A DNA stretch of 35,936 bases from Pseudomonadota bacterium (GTDB lineage: Bacteria > Bdellovibrionota_C > UBA2361 > OMIW01): contig OMIW01000088.1 in NCBI GenBank assembly GCA_900299205.1, positions 1 through 35,936 on the forward strand, given 5' to 3'. Numbering within the stretch: position 1 is the first letter of the stretch; each line of letters opens with the position of its first letter. This document shows, one piece after another, positions 1-7,759 of this stretch. The notes beneath the pieces are model-generated. The model was not told where the DNA came from and ran no database searches. It saw only the letters and a program-made list of their open reading frames with translations. Made by a program: the position numbers and the translations under genes.

Positions 1-963
1 CGCTGGTATACCAGCGCGAATAGTCAGAGAGATACCCGATGCAGGGGTACCAAAAAGCTCCCCTCCCCGAACGGATCCCGAGAAGAAGCCGGGGATTTTT
101 TTTATTCCGCTCGGGATGATAGCTATTTGAGGGTCAAGAGGATCTTGCTCAGGGTACGATTCATCGGCATAAAGGAGCGCTTTTCCTCCCACGATGATGT
201 CATCGGCTCGGCGATCTCGAGGTACTTCAAATCCAAATGCCGCCGCCATGGCGACCCGCTCCTCTGGACTGTTATCTCGGTCAAAGACATTTCTGTCGAG
301 TGTATAAGCTCCATCGAGCTCAACGCCAACTCCTCCGATAACATCTCCTGCCTTATAAAGGGGTATTCCCCCTGGATCCGCTGAGAGCCCCAACGGAAGA
401 GGCCGAGGACCGACCGATTGCTTGAGGATGTCTCCACACGGCAACTGAGAAAATTGAACGCCAAAGAGAGGCCCCGCTGGTTGTCGCCGTTCCTGCGGAT
501 AAAAATGTTCCTGAACTATGAGACTCGCTGTTCTCGTTGAGAACGCTTGCCCCTGACTCGAGAGATACGCTCCTGTCCCTGCCTTTGAGATAGCGGCTAA
601 AACCGCGGGTACCTGTGCGCCCTCAAGACCTCCCACCGCTCCTAATTGACCGTCGATTCGGGTATCGGAACGCGCCCCCGGCATCACGTACACTGCCAAT
701 ACATTTCCGACTCGGTCGACAACGGCCAAAGTCGCCTTTAAGCCACTCGCCGAGGCGGCCGAGACTCCCCGCCGAATCACCGAATGAACCTCATCAACAG
801 AGATCGCCTGGTGGGGACACGAGCCATCACACCCCCCATCCTGTCCACCATTAGACGCTCCCCCGCCCCCGCATCCGGATAGAATCGCCGGAACGGGCAA
901 TAGTGGCAGGGTCAGAGCCCAAATAGTCTGGACAAATTTTCGGTATGTAACACTCTCATACAT
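1..963 (-). CDS. GlcG/HbpS-like (DUF336) haem-binding-type lipoprotein, 3' end outside window
   Basis: The frame is open for 321 codons and runs off the left edge, so the gene is partial. I chose the ATG at 963 because GGGGGAGAGG lies about 6 nt upstream. The N-terminus has a hydrophobic stretch ending in LSGC, a lipobox, followed by a Gly-rich linker, so an exported lipoprotein is likely. The segment from ISVDEVHSVI through LKATLAVVDRVGNVLAVY, the later AVLAAISKAGTGAYLSSQG and GIPLYKAGDVIGGVGVELDG match the pattern of the GlcG/HbpS family, whose members bind haem or small ligands. The domain is interrupted and extended compared with the usual ~140-residue family member. It starts 27 bp after the decahaem cytochrome gene and is the last visible gene of that operon, so a role in haem handling or sensing for the cytochromes is an inference. 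Confidence 0.8.
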   Translation of the reverse strand, partial: MYESVTYRKFVQTIWALTLPLLPVPAILSGCGGGGASNGGQDGGCDGSCPHQAISVDEVHSVIRRGVSAASASGLKATLAVVDRVGNVLAVYVMPGARSDTRIDGQLGAVGGLEGAQVPAVLAAISKAGTGAYLSSQGQAFSTRTASLIVQEHFYPQERRQPAGPLFGVQFSQLPCGDILKQSVGPRPLPLGLSADPGGIPLYKAGDVIGGVGVELDGAYTLDRNVFDRDNSPEERVAMAAAFGFEVPRDRRADDIIVGGKALLYADESYPEQDPLDPQIAIIPSGIKKIPGFFSGSVRGGELFGTPASGISLTIRAGIPA

Positions 964-990
964 AAGAAACCTCTCCCCCACATCATCAGC

Positions 991-2292
991 CTACCTCTCT
1001 TGCCCTGGCGAAGGTGTCTCGAACGCTGATTCCTTTCCTTCCCCATCTCCGTGATACCGATGACAACTGATACACGCTGAGCCGAGACCTCCGTGACCCT
1101 TTTCATCTCTCTTGATGCCATGACAATCCTTGCATTCCTTCATGGAGGGAAGCAAAACATCAGTGCTAACCTTCGAGGTCTCAACTCCTTTATGACAGGA
1201 GTCACAAGAGAAGGATTTATGAGGACTATGATCGAAGTTTGCTCGGGTTAGCCACCGCTCAGTAACCTCTGGCTGTTTGACCTCGTAGAATGTTTCAAGA
1301 GGCCCGATAAATTGGGCCGAATCAGCCCCCTTCCCACCTTCAGAATCAATTTCAGAAATATGGTGACAGAGGTCACACCCCGTCTTCGTAAATAGCGTTT
1401 TCTCAGCTTCCCGCGTCCTTTGAATAACAGAGCTCGCTGAACGGCCCGCTATTTCCTGAGTTGCCTGAAAGGCGGCATGTCGGGGGAGCATCCGTTCCCG
1501 ACCTTGGTCTGAATCTGACGAACCCCGCAGGACCTCAGCTCCAAAAAGTTCGTCCTTCGCGTACTCACCAAAAAGAAAATCAACAACCTCTTGAGGGGAA
1601 GCATGGGGAGCTATCGTCTGCGGACGGCCTTCATCAAATGTGAGAGGATGGCACCGAGCACAGTCCCTCTCGTATCGAACTTCCTGAAAAAGTCTCCGAT
1701 CATTTTGCTCATGGTGACAGTTCGAACATTCGAGCTGCTCCTTCCCCTCTGGACCTCGTATCGGTTCCTTCAGATGAACTCGGTGATTAAAAACCAAAGT
1801 TCCCGGGTCAGAGAGTTTTCGTATACCGGGGTGATCTTCAAACGAAGCAACATCTCGCAACTCCGTTCTTTCCCCCTTGCTACTCAGGCTGGCGTGACAA
1901 TCGGTGCAGAGCGAATCTCTGCGAATCTTCAGATTCTCCTCACCGTGATGCTCATGGTGACAAGAGATACATTGGTCTTGATTCTTCCCCGATGCAGGGT
2001 GAAACGAGGGATGATCGCTTAATTGGTGACAAGATTGACAGCTTGCATTTGAGACCCGCTCAAACGGCTCCTTGTGACAACTCTGACAGTCGGAGCCGAG
2101 AAATGTGTGTTGACTAGAGAGATTTCCCACACTCCAAATCTCTTTATTTTTCCCCTTAAGGGGTATGACGAGAAATGCAAAAAAAATAACTGCACAGAGC
2201 AAAGCAGAGAGAGATGCTTTGCACGGCATACACCCACCAACGAGGAGCCGCCTTCCCTGTTGCAATTTTGGATCGTCTCCCCGCCCTGCCAC
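991..2292 (-). CDS. Membrane-anchored decahaem cytochrome c
   Basis: The 433-residue product has ten CXXCH haem c motifs, at about residues 69, 85, 108, 129, 189, 211, 306, 363, 387 and 407, several followed by a second His (CHH). One hydrophobic segment at about 27-46 should act as signal anchor and place the haem domain in the periplasm. The GTG start overlaps the stop of the upstream cytochrome b/c gene by one base and has AGGAGG 6 nt upstream; an internal ATG at 2229 (MPCKASL) has a weaker site. The haems fall in an N-terminal group of six and a C-terminal group of four, separated by about 90 haem-free residues. By context it should receive electrons from the membrane cytochrome encoded just upstream. 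The terminal acceptor cannot be read from the sequence. Confidence 0.93.
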   Translation of the reverse strand: MAGRGDDPKLQQGRRLLVGGCMPCKASLSALLCAVIFFAFLVIPLKGKNKEIWSVGNLSSQHTFLGSDCQSCHKEPFERVSNASCQSCHQLSDHPSFHPASGKNQDQCISCHHEHHGEENLKIRRDSLCTDCHASLSSKGERTELRDVASFEDHPGIRKLSDPGTLVFNHRVHLKEPIRGPEGKEQLECSNCHHEQNDRRLFQEVRYERDCARCHPLTFDEGRPQTIAPHASPQEVVDFLFGEYAKDELFGAEVLRGSSDSDQGRERMLPRHAAFQATQEIAGRSASSVIQRTREAEKTLFTKTGCDLCHHISEIDSEGGKGADSAQFIGPLETFYEVKQPEVTERWLTRANFDHSPHKSFSCDSCHKGVETSKVSTDVLLPSMKECKDCHGIKRDEKGHGGLGSACISCHRYHGDGEGKESAFETPSPGQER

Positions 2293-3200
2293 TATATGCC
2301 TCCTGCTCCTTTATCGCCTGCTTCTTGGACACCGTGACAACTCACACAACTGAAAAGATTCAGCAATTCATCACTCACATCTCGATAGTACAAAACGACA
2401 AAAATGTGAATCAAAACTGCTACCACCGTTCCAAATGCTATCGGGATATGAAAATATAGCCAGATCTTCAGAAGTGCCTGTGCACGCATTTCACGCTTGA
2501 GTTTGTGCAATAGCTCAAGTCGCCTGTCAATTAATTCAACAAGCTTGTGACCCGCCTCGACCTCTACTTCTGGCAGCTCTTGAATCGCAGCTGCTGCGTT
2601 GGCTACACTCAAGACAACCTCACGACGCGGTTTCAACAAAACAGCCCAAACTGAGGGAACCGTTCCTGTATTCAATTTCTTAAGTAGCGCTGCCGTTGAA
2701 GGGCTCTTCCCTTGGGCTAATTCCGCAATCTCCCTTCCCACCTGCTCAATCTGGTCAAGTAAAGTCCCGAGCGATGCCCCACCCCGGTTCGAGGGCGTCT
2801 GATATGGTACTATCCGATAATTGGCCGCGCCCCAAATTCCTGATGCAATGGTCACTAGCATCAATCCGTAGGCGAGAGTGTGAACATTTATCCCTATCTG
2901 AAATCCGCTATGAAGGAGAACAAGATAGGCTAGCCCCACCCCTATCCAGACGTGAGCCGATAGCCATCCTTGAAGAGTGGTTATCTTCGAACGGTACGAA
3001 CGCTTCCGTACCCCGAACCACATCAGATACCCGATTAAAATCGCCGAGAGAGCACCCACCGTGTATCCGAAGGTGGTTCCTCCATTCCTCCCACCGAGAG
3101 GTTCTTCCGAGAAATACCATCCAGTGAGCCCCGCTAACACGAGCCCCGTAATCCAAAACCATCGATGGTGCCTGTAGGCGATGAAACTGTCCTGACTCAA
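2292..3200 (-). CDS. Membrane cytochrome with two likely b haems and a C-terminal c haem
   Basis: The 302-residue polytopic protein has hydrophobic segments at about 13-29, 44-63, 83-100, 105-123 and 245-270. His83/His97 in one helix and His251/His265 in another have the same 14-residue spacing, the classic arrangement for two bis-His b haems stacked across the membrane. A single CVSCH at 285-289 adds a c haem after the last helix. A charged segment (about 140-240) separates helices 4 and 5. The start is TTG, supported by AAGGAGG inside the last codons of the flavoprotein gene 4 bp upstream, so translation is probably coupled. Known family logic suggests a quinone-linked or ferredoxin-linked transmembrane conduit between the cytoplasmic FeS flavoprotein and the periplasmic decahaem protein; I do not recognise a named family. 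Confidence 0.85.
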   Translation of the reverse strand: MSQDSFIAYRHHRWFWITGLVLAGLTGWYFSEEPLGGRNGGTTFGYTVGALSAILIGYLMWFGVRKRSYRSKITTLQGWLSAHVWIGVGLAYLVLLHSGFQIGINVHTLAYGLMLVTIASGIWGAANYRIVPYQTPSNRGGASLGTLLDQIEQVGREIAELAQGKSPSTAALLKKLNTGTVPSVWAVLLKPRREVVLSVANAAAAIQELPEVEVEAGHKLVELIDRRLELLHKLKREMRAQALLKIWLYFHIPIAFGTVVAVLIHIFVVLYYRDVSDELLNLFSCVSCHGVQEAGDKGAGGI

Positions 3201-3204
3201 CGAT

Positions 3205-5562
3205 TCAGGCCTCCTTTCCCTTCATGATCGATAAGAAGGCACTCGGATTCACCCGAAGAGCCGCTCCCGTGGGGCATGATCTGACACACGCTGGGCCACC
3301 CTCAAGGTGATGGCACATATCACACTTTGCTGCCTTGGCCGGGCCCTTTTCTTTTGCTCCCTTCCCTCGTAATAACGAAAATAGGGAGAAAAATCCCGCG
3401 CGAGGCCGCTCATATACCATCTGAATGACCCCATAAGGACAATTTCGTGTGCAATTACCGCAACCAATGCACGAATCTCGAATAATCACCTCCCCGTTGG
3501 GCTGACGACTAAGCGCATCTGGTGGACAATCCACCATGCAGAGCGGGTTTTCACAGTGACGACACGATATAGGTATCTGAATCGATGCAAAGCTTTTTCC
3601 GCCCGTCCGATCAAGCCGACTGTACCCCCCATGAGTCGCTGCGCACGCCGCCTCACAATTATCACAGGAGACGCATCGGTCCGAATCGATAACAAGAAAA
3701 TTCTCTGCATCCGTCACTCCCTGTGTGAATAGGAAGTCCAGCAGCTGGCCCTGAGCCGTATTCTGGTTGACGACCGCATTTTCTACTCGACGGGCTCTTG
3801 CCACTCCGATGAATCGCTCGTATTCGCGAGGATTTGCCCTGATGACATGAAGAAAGTCGTCCTTGGAAAGGGTAACAACTTCGCACGGAACCACCGCAGT
3901 TACCGTGGCACTTCGCTGCATCGAGTCTTCGGAGAGCAGAGCCATCTCTCCGAAGTAATTTCCCGCTGCGATGTACGTCTGCACAACGTCTTGCCCCTCC
4001 CTGTTTTTTCTCGATATTTTGACCGAGCCTTTTCTCAGGACGTAGAGCTCATCACCGATATCTCCCTCACGAAAAATGACATCGCCACGCTTGAAACGAC
4101 GGAACTTTATTCGATCGAGGAGTGAAGCTAATAAAGCCGGCTCAGACTCCTGGAAAATTGATGTCTGAAGAGCTCTGAAGAGGAATTCTCGGTCGATCTT
4201 TGCTTTAACCGCATCACTTGAGCTCATCAACTTCAGAATTTGCTTCCGAGGACTCTCAAGAAATAGTCCATCCTCCGCCGCCCGGACCGTTGCAGTTCGT
4301 CGACGGCCCGAAATGAGCCCCATTTCTCCGAAAAATTGCCCCGAATTTACGGACTTTCTTTTCTCCGCTGATATCTCAATATCGACCGATCCAGAGATTA
4401 TGCTAAAAAAAGTATCGGTGTAATCATTCTTCTCGAAGATTACTTCTCCCGCTCTCTTTGAGTGCAGGGTTGATTCAAGGATGAGCTCTCTCAGTTGGGG
4501 TTCACTCAGCTCCTCAAACAGGGGCATCGCCCCGCGGAGAAAACGCAACTTCTCCTCGACAGAGCCTGTCAAAAGCTTAAGGCGCTCCTCCACCATCGGT
4601 TGATCCGCTGGCACAATCGGTGCCCCACGGATATGTTCGATAACCTCATACCCTTGGTTCATCGCTTGCTTTATCAACGGATACCCGATGAGAGCACCGA
4701 TGATGTAGAGTCCCGGCACCGTTGATTCATAAGAATCAGATACCACTGGCGAGGCAGTGGGGCCCGGGTGAGAGAATCCGATACCACACTTCTCGAGAAA
4801 ATCGCGCGGCATGACGCACCCGATTCGTACGATAACCCTATCGCAAGGGATAGTTACATCCTCATGAGGAGTCGCAATCGTTATAGAATCTCCGGTAACC
4901 TGCTCGATTTGAGAATCGTATAAACATCTTATTTTCCGGGCATTTATCGCCTCAAGAATATGCGCCACATTTGCATCTTTTGCACGAGCGAACTCCCCCG
5001 AACGATTGACGAGCGCGACCATGTTTTTTTCACTCAGGGCTAACGCATTCTCGATCGCCGCATCCCCCGCACCAACAACAACGATGTGCTTCCCTTGAAA
5101 GGCATCGGGGTCCGATAGGGTATAGACAACGTGGGGCAGGTTCGCACCTTTGGCCTGAAGGAGGCGAGGAGAACCCTGCATACCTATCGCAAGCACAACC
5201 TTTTCGGCAGTCACTACCCCCTTGTCATAAACTATCTCAAAAATATCCCCTTTTTTTTCGAGCCTTTTTACCTCACCCCTCTCAACATTAATCGAAAGCT
5301 CCTGCGCCTGTTGGTTCCAAACCTCGAGAATCTGCTCGCGTGTCCCAGCCGCGAAATCAATCTCAGACCGGAGGGGGAGCCGCTGAGGCTCAGCCATAAC
5401 ATGCTTGCGGAGCTGATAGTCGAAAATCGTGTTACCTATCTCCCCTTTCTCAAGGAGAATATGCGACAGCCCGAGGCGGGCCGCTCGTGCTGCTGCGCTC
5501 AAGCCTCCTGGGCCAGCGCCCAATACTGCGACGGTGTAGTGGATCGGTGCCGTGTTGCTCAC
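3205..5562 (-). CDS. FAD/NAD(P) oxidoreductase fused to two cNMP-binding domains and a four-cluster ferredoxin module
   Basis: The 785-residue soluble protein has three parts. Residues 1-320 resemble thioredoxin reductase: GAGPGG at 15-20 for FAD and GAGDAA at 164-169 for NAD(P)H, but no CxxC redox pair between them. Residues ~345-455 and ~470-585 are two cyclic-nucleotide-binding domains, each keeping the phosphate-binding FGEM(G/A)L...R-(T/S)-A core. Residues ~620-785 form a DmsB/NrfC-like ferredoxin with 16 Cys in four groups (630/633/636/640, 667/670/675/679, 698/701/704/708, 747/750/759/763), enough for four [4Fe-4S] clusters. The start is a GTG with only a weak GGA nearby. It is the first gene of the cytochrome operon. 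It probably moves electrons from NAD(P)H to the membrane cytochrome in a way controlled by cAMP or cGMP; direction and ligand are inferred. Confidence 0.93.
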   Translation of the reverse strand: MSNTAPIHYTVAVLGAGPGGLSAAARAARLGLSHILLEKGEIGNTIFDYQLRKHVMAEPQRLPLRSEIDFAAGTREQILEVWNQQAQELSINVERGEVKRLEKKGDIFEIVYDKGVVTAEKVVLAIGMQGSPRLLQAKGANLPHVVYTLSDPDAFQGKHIVVVGAGDAAIENALALSEKNMVALVNRSGEFARAKDANVAHILEAINARKIRCLYDSQIEQVTGDSITIATPHEDVTIPCDRVIVRIGCVMPRDFLEKCGIGFSHPGPTASPVVSDSYESTVPGLYIIGALIGYPLIKQAMNQGYEVIEHIRGAPIVPADQPMVEERLKLLTGSVEEKLRFLRGAMPLFEELSEPQLRELILESTLHSKRAGEVIFEKNDYTDTFFSIISGSVDIEISAEKRKSVNSGQFFGEMGLISGRRRTATVRAAEDGLFLESPRKQILKLMSSSDAVKAKIDREFLFRALQTSIFQESEPALLASLLDRIKFRRFKRGDVIFREGDIGDELYVLRKGSVKISRKNREGQDVVQTYIAAGNYFGEMALLSEDSMQRSATVTAVVPCEVVTLSKDDFLHVIRANPREYERFIGVARARRVENAVVNQNTAQGQLLDFLFTQGVTDAENFLVIDSDRCVSCDNCEAACAATHGGYSRLDRTGGKSFASIQIPISCRHCENPLCMVDCPPDALSRQPNGEVIIRDSCIGCGNCTRNCPYGVIQMVYERPRAGFFSLFSLLRGKGAKEKGPAKAAKCDMCHHLEGGPACVRSCPTGAALRVNPSAFLSIMKGKEA

Positions 5563-5825
5563 TCCGATTTCTCACATATGAAGGGGGAAAGTACTAAGTC
5601 TCCTCAAAGCCAGCGATGGGAACTTGATGCTTTATACCGAGATGAGGTCTGATTTGTAAATCCTCTCTGACGAGCTGTTATCAACCTTCCAACCGCTCGT
5701 CATGGATATGGCAACTTTTAAAGCTCAGGGCTGGAGATGATTAGCTCTGCCGTGGTAGGGTCGACGTGCACGCATCAATCCGGGCTGCCCCAACGTATAT
5801 CAATAGTTTCTGAAAGCTGGTAACC

Positions 5826-7073
5826 ATGCCCCCTTTCCGAATTCATCACCTCTCTCGACCTGCTATTCAGGCTCTTATATTGGCCGTCCTCGCATGCGCC
5901 ACTACCCCGCCATCTTCAGGGGAGACTCCCTCCTCCCCATCAATTCAATCGACCGCCCCCCGCTATCTCGGGGTAAGCTCCTGTGCATCGTCGAACTGTC
6001 ACGGCTCCTCCCGCCCTCGAGAGACCTCACCCGTCCTCCAGAACGAGTTTTTCTCCTGGTACAAAAAGGATGAACACTCAAAGGCCTACAAGTCCCTCCT
6101 CACACCCGAAGCAAAGCGCATGGCCTTTCATCTCGGGCTCGGTGCTCCCGAGAAGGAGCATCGTTGCCTGAATTGTCACGCGACGAATGCTCCCGCTCAT
6201 CTTCAGGGGGAACGATTTGCCCTTTCGGATGGAGTGGGTTGTGAATCATGTCACGGAGCGGCTGACGGGTGGATTAAGGCCCATGTAGAGAAGGGAGCGA
6301 CGCATCAGAGCAACATCGCCAACGGACTGAGAGATCTCGACTCCCCCGTCGCGAGAGCCTCCCTCTGCATCGATTGTCATGGGGTAACGGGGAAAAATGG
6401 CCTCGACCACACCCTCTACGGAGCTGGTCATCCTCGGATTGAATTTGAACTTGATAGCTATCAGGCCGTTATGCCTCGACACTGGCGCGAGGATGATGAC
6501 TATCGCGCGCGAAAATCAACAGTATCCCGAACGACGGCTTGGCTTCTCGGTCAATACACCCTTGCAAAGAATGTAACAAAGCTCGCCAAGGCCCAGGGTA
6601 ATTCTCCTGATTTCTCCCTTTATCAATGCTACTCATGTCACCACGACTTTTCAGAAAAACAGTTTCTTTGGAAAAATTACCGAGGAACTCCCGGAAAGCC
6701 GCCTCTTAACGATGCCGCCATCGATATTCTCGCAACCACCCTCAACCGTCCTGCTACTCAGTTGGATCATTCCCTCGATACCGTTCGCCGAGAACTTGAG
6801 GAGGATGCCATTTCGGCGAGGCAGAAGGGTGAAATGCTCCGATCTTTATTGATCTCCCTCACCCGACCAGCAGACTTTTCCCTCCAATATGTCGAGCAGG
6901 CGATTATGGGGGTTTCGGTTCTTCTTTCAGAGCTGGATGCCGATCCTGCGATTGCATCGATGACCCCTCAAGAGCGGGCGCTGTACAAGGAGGTCGAATC
7001 CTCCCGCACTGTAAATCCTGACCGGGTCCGAGAGCTTGCGCTCCAAGCCCTAAAAACAATCGGTAAGCGATAA
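5826..7073 (+). CDS. Cytochrome c554-like multihaem cytochrome c
   Basis: The 415-residue protein starts with a basic, then hydrophobic segment ending in VLAC (residues 21-24), so it is exported and perhaps lipid-modified. It carries four CXXCH motifs (114, 139, 181, 268, the last followed by a second His) and a first, unusual CX4CH motif, CASSNCH, at 53-59. The SCASSNCHG context and the spaced haems resemble the cytochrome c554 family, which carries electrons in nitrogen or sulfur metabolism. The last 140 residues lack haem motifs and are mostly helical. It diverges from the flavoprotein-cytochrome operon across a 263-bp gap that probably holds promoters for both, so it may be the soluble or outer partner of that chain. 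The ribosome-binding site before the ATG is weak. Confidence 0.9.
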   Translation: MPPFRIHHLSRPAIQALILAVLACATTPPSSGETPSSPSIQSTAPRYLGVSSCASSNCHGSSRPRETSPVLQNEFFSWYKKDEHSKAYKSLLTPEAKRMAFHLGLGAPEKEHRCLNCHATNAPAHLQGERFALSDGVGCESCHGAADGWIKAHVEKGATHQSNIANGLRDLDSPVARASLCIDCHGVTGKNGLDHTLYGAGHPRIEFELDSYQAVMPRHWREDDDYRARKSTVSRTTAWLLGQYTLAKNVTKLAKAQGNSPDFSLYQCYSCHHDFSEKQFLWKNYRGTPGKPPLNDAAIDILATTLNRPATQLDHSLDTVRRELEEDAISARQKGEMLRSLLISLTRPADFSLQYVEQAIMGVSVLLSELDADPAIASMTPQERALYKEVESSRTVNPDRVRELALQALKTIGKR

Positions 7074-7102
7074 TTGGCCCAATAGGCTCCAAAATAAGGG
7101 CT

Positions 7103-7747
7103 TTATCCAATTCCCCACTCTGCAGCCCGCGCCTTAACCGCTTCAAGGTTCTGTCTCCAAACATCCTCTCTTCGGGTACGACCAGCAGATGAGTACCATT
7201 TTTTTGACGAAACAAGAGCAAGGAGATTCTGCCAGAAATCTACCTCTGAGGTCACCGGAACCTCCTGCCGCTCCAATCCGACCTTTTCAAAAAAGTCGCT
7301 CCGACCGAGATTTCCAAGGTCAGCATCGAGGAGGTACCCCGCGAGAGGAGAGCTGGGAATCTGGACCAGCATCCCTCGATCTCGAACTAGCTTAGTGTCG
7401 CGAATAAGCCTGCCCACTCGCCCGACCTCTTCATCGTTATAGCCACCATCAGCCCGCATTGCGTGTTCCGCTAACCGTGCTCCGCGCTCTTCGTGATCGA
7501 TACGCCCCTCAAGAAAGCCCGCATCATGATAAGCCGCTGCGACCTGAAGAAGATGAAGGTCACGCTCTGGAAGATTATCTTCGACAGCCAGAAGCGTGGC
7601 ATCTCGAAGAACTTCATACGTATGGGCCGCGGCGTGATAGGTAAGATTTCGAGGGAGCGACTCGGCGAGAGTTTTAAGAATATACTGGACAATCGGAATA
7701 CTCGGGACACACTTGCCATTCTCTTCCTGAGAAGATTCAAGGTTCAT
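7103..7747 (-). CDS. HD-domain metal-dependent phosphohydrolase
   Basis: The 214-residue protein shows the HD-fold metal site in order: His42 in HAAAHTYEV, His74-Asp75 in AAYHDAGF, and Asp141/Asp143 in LLDADLGNLG. Length and layout fit small stand-alone HD hydrolases that act on nucleotides or phosphate esters; the substrate is unknown. It begins 12 nt after the stop of the FecR-barrel gene on the same strand and is probably co-transcribed with it. It converges with the c554-like gene, whose stop lies about 30 bp away. Because an adenylate cyclase is encoded just beyond the FecR gene, hydrolysis of a cyclic nucleotide is possible, but nothing in the sequence shows that, and class I phosphodiesterase signatures are not obvious. 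Confidence 0.8.
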   Translation of the reverse strand: MNLESSQEENGKCVPSIPIVQYILKTLAESLPRNLTYHAAAHTYEVLRDATLLAVEDNLPERDLHLLQVAAAYHDAGFLEGRIDHEERGARLAEHAMRADGGYNDEEVGRVGRLIRDTKLVRDRGMLVQIPSSPLAGYLLDADLGNLGRSDFFEKVGLERQEVPVTSEVDFWQNLLALVSSKKWYSSAGRTRREDVWRQNLEAVKARAAEWGIG

Positions 7748-7759
7748 TCTTTATCTGCC

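Noticed and set aside
1591-2022. Plus-strand frame of 143 codons opposite the decahaem cytochrome
   Set aside because: The minus strand has ten ordered CXXCH motifs, which settles the coding strand; the opposite frame has no recognisable domain.
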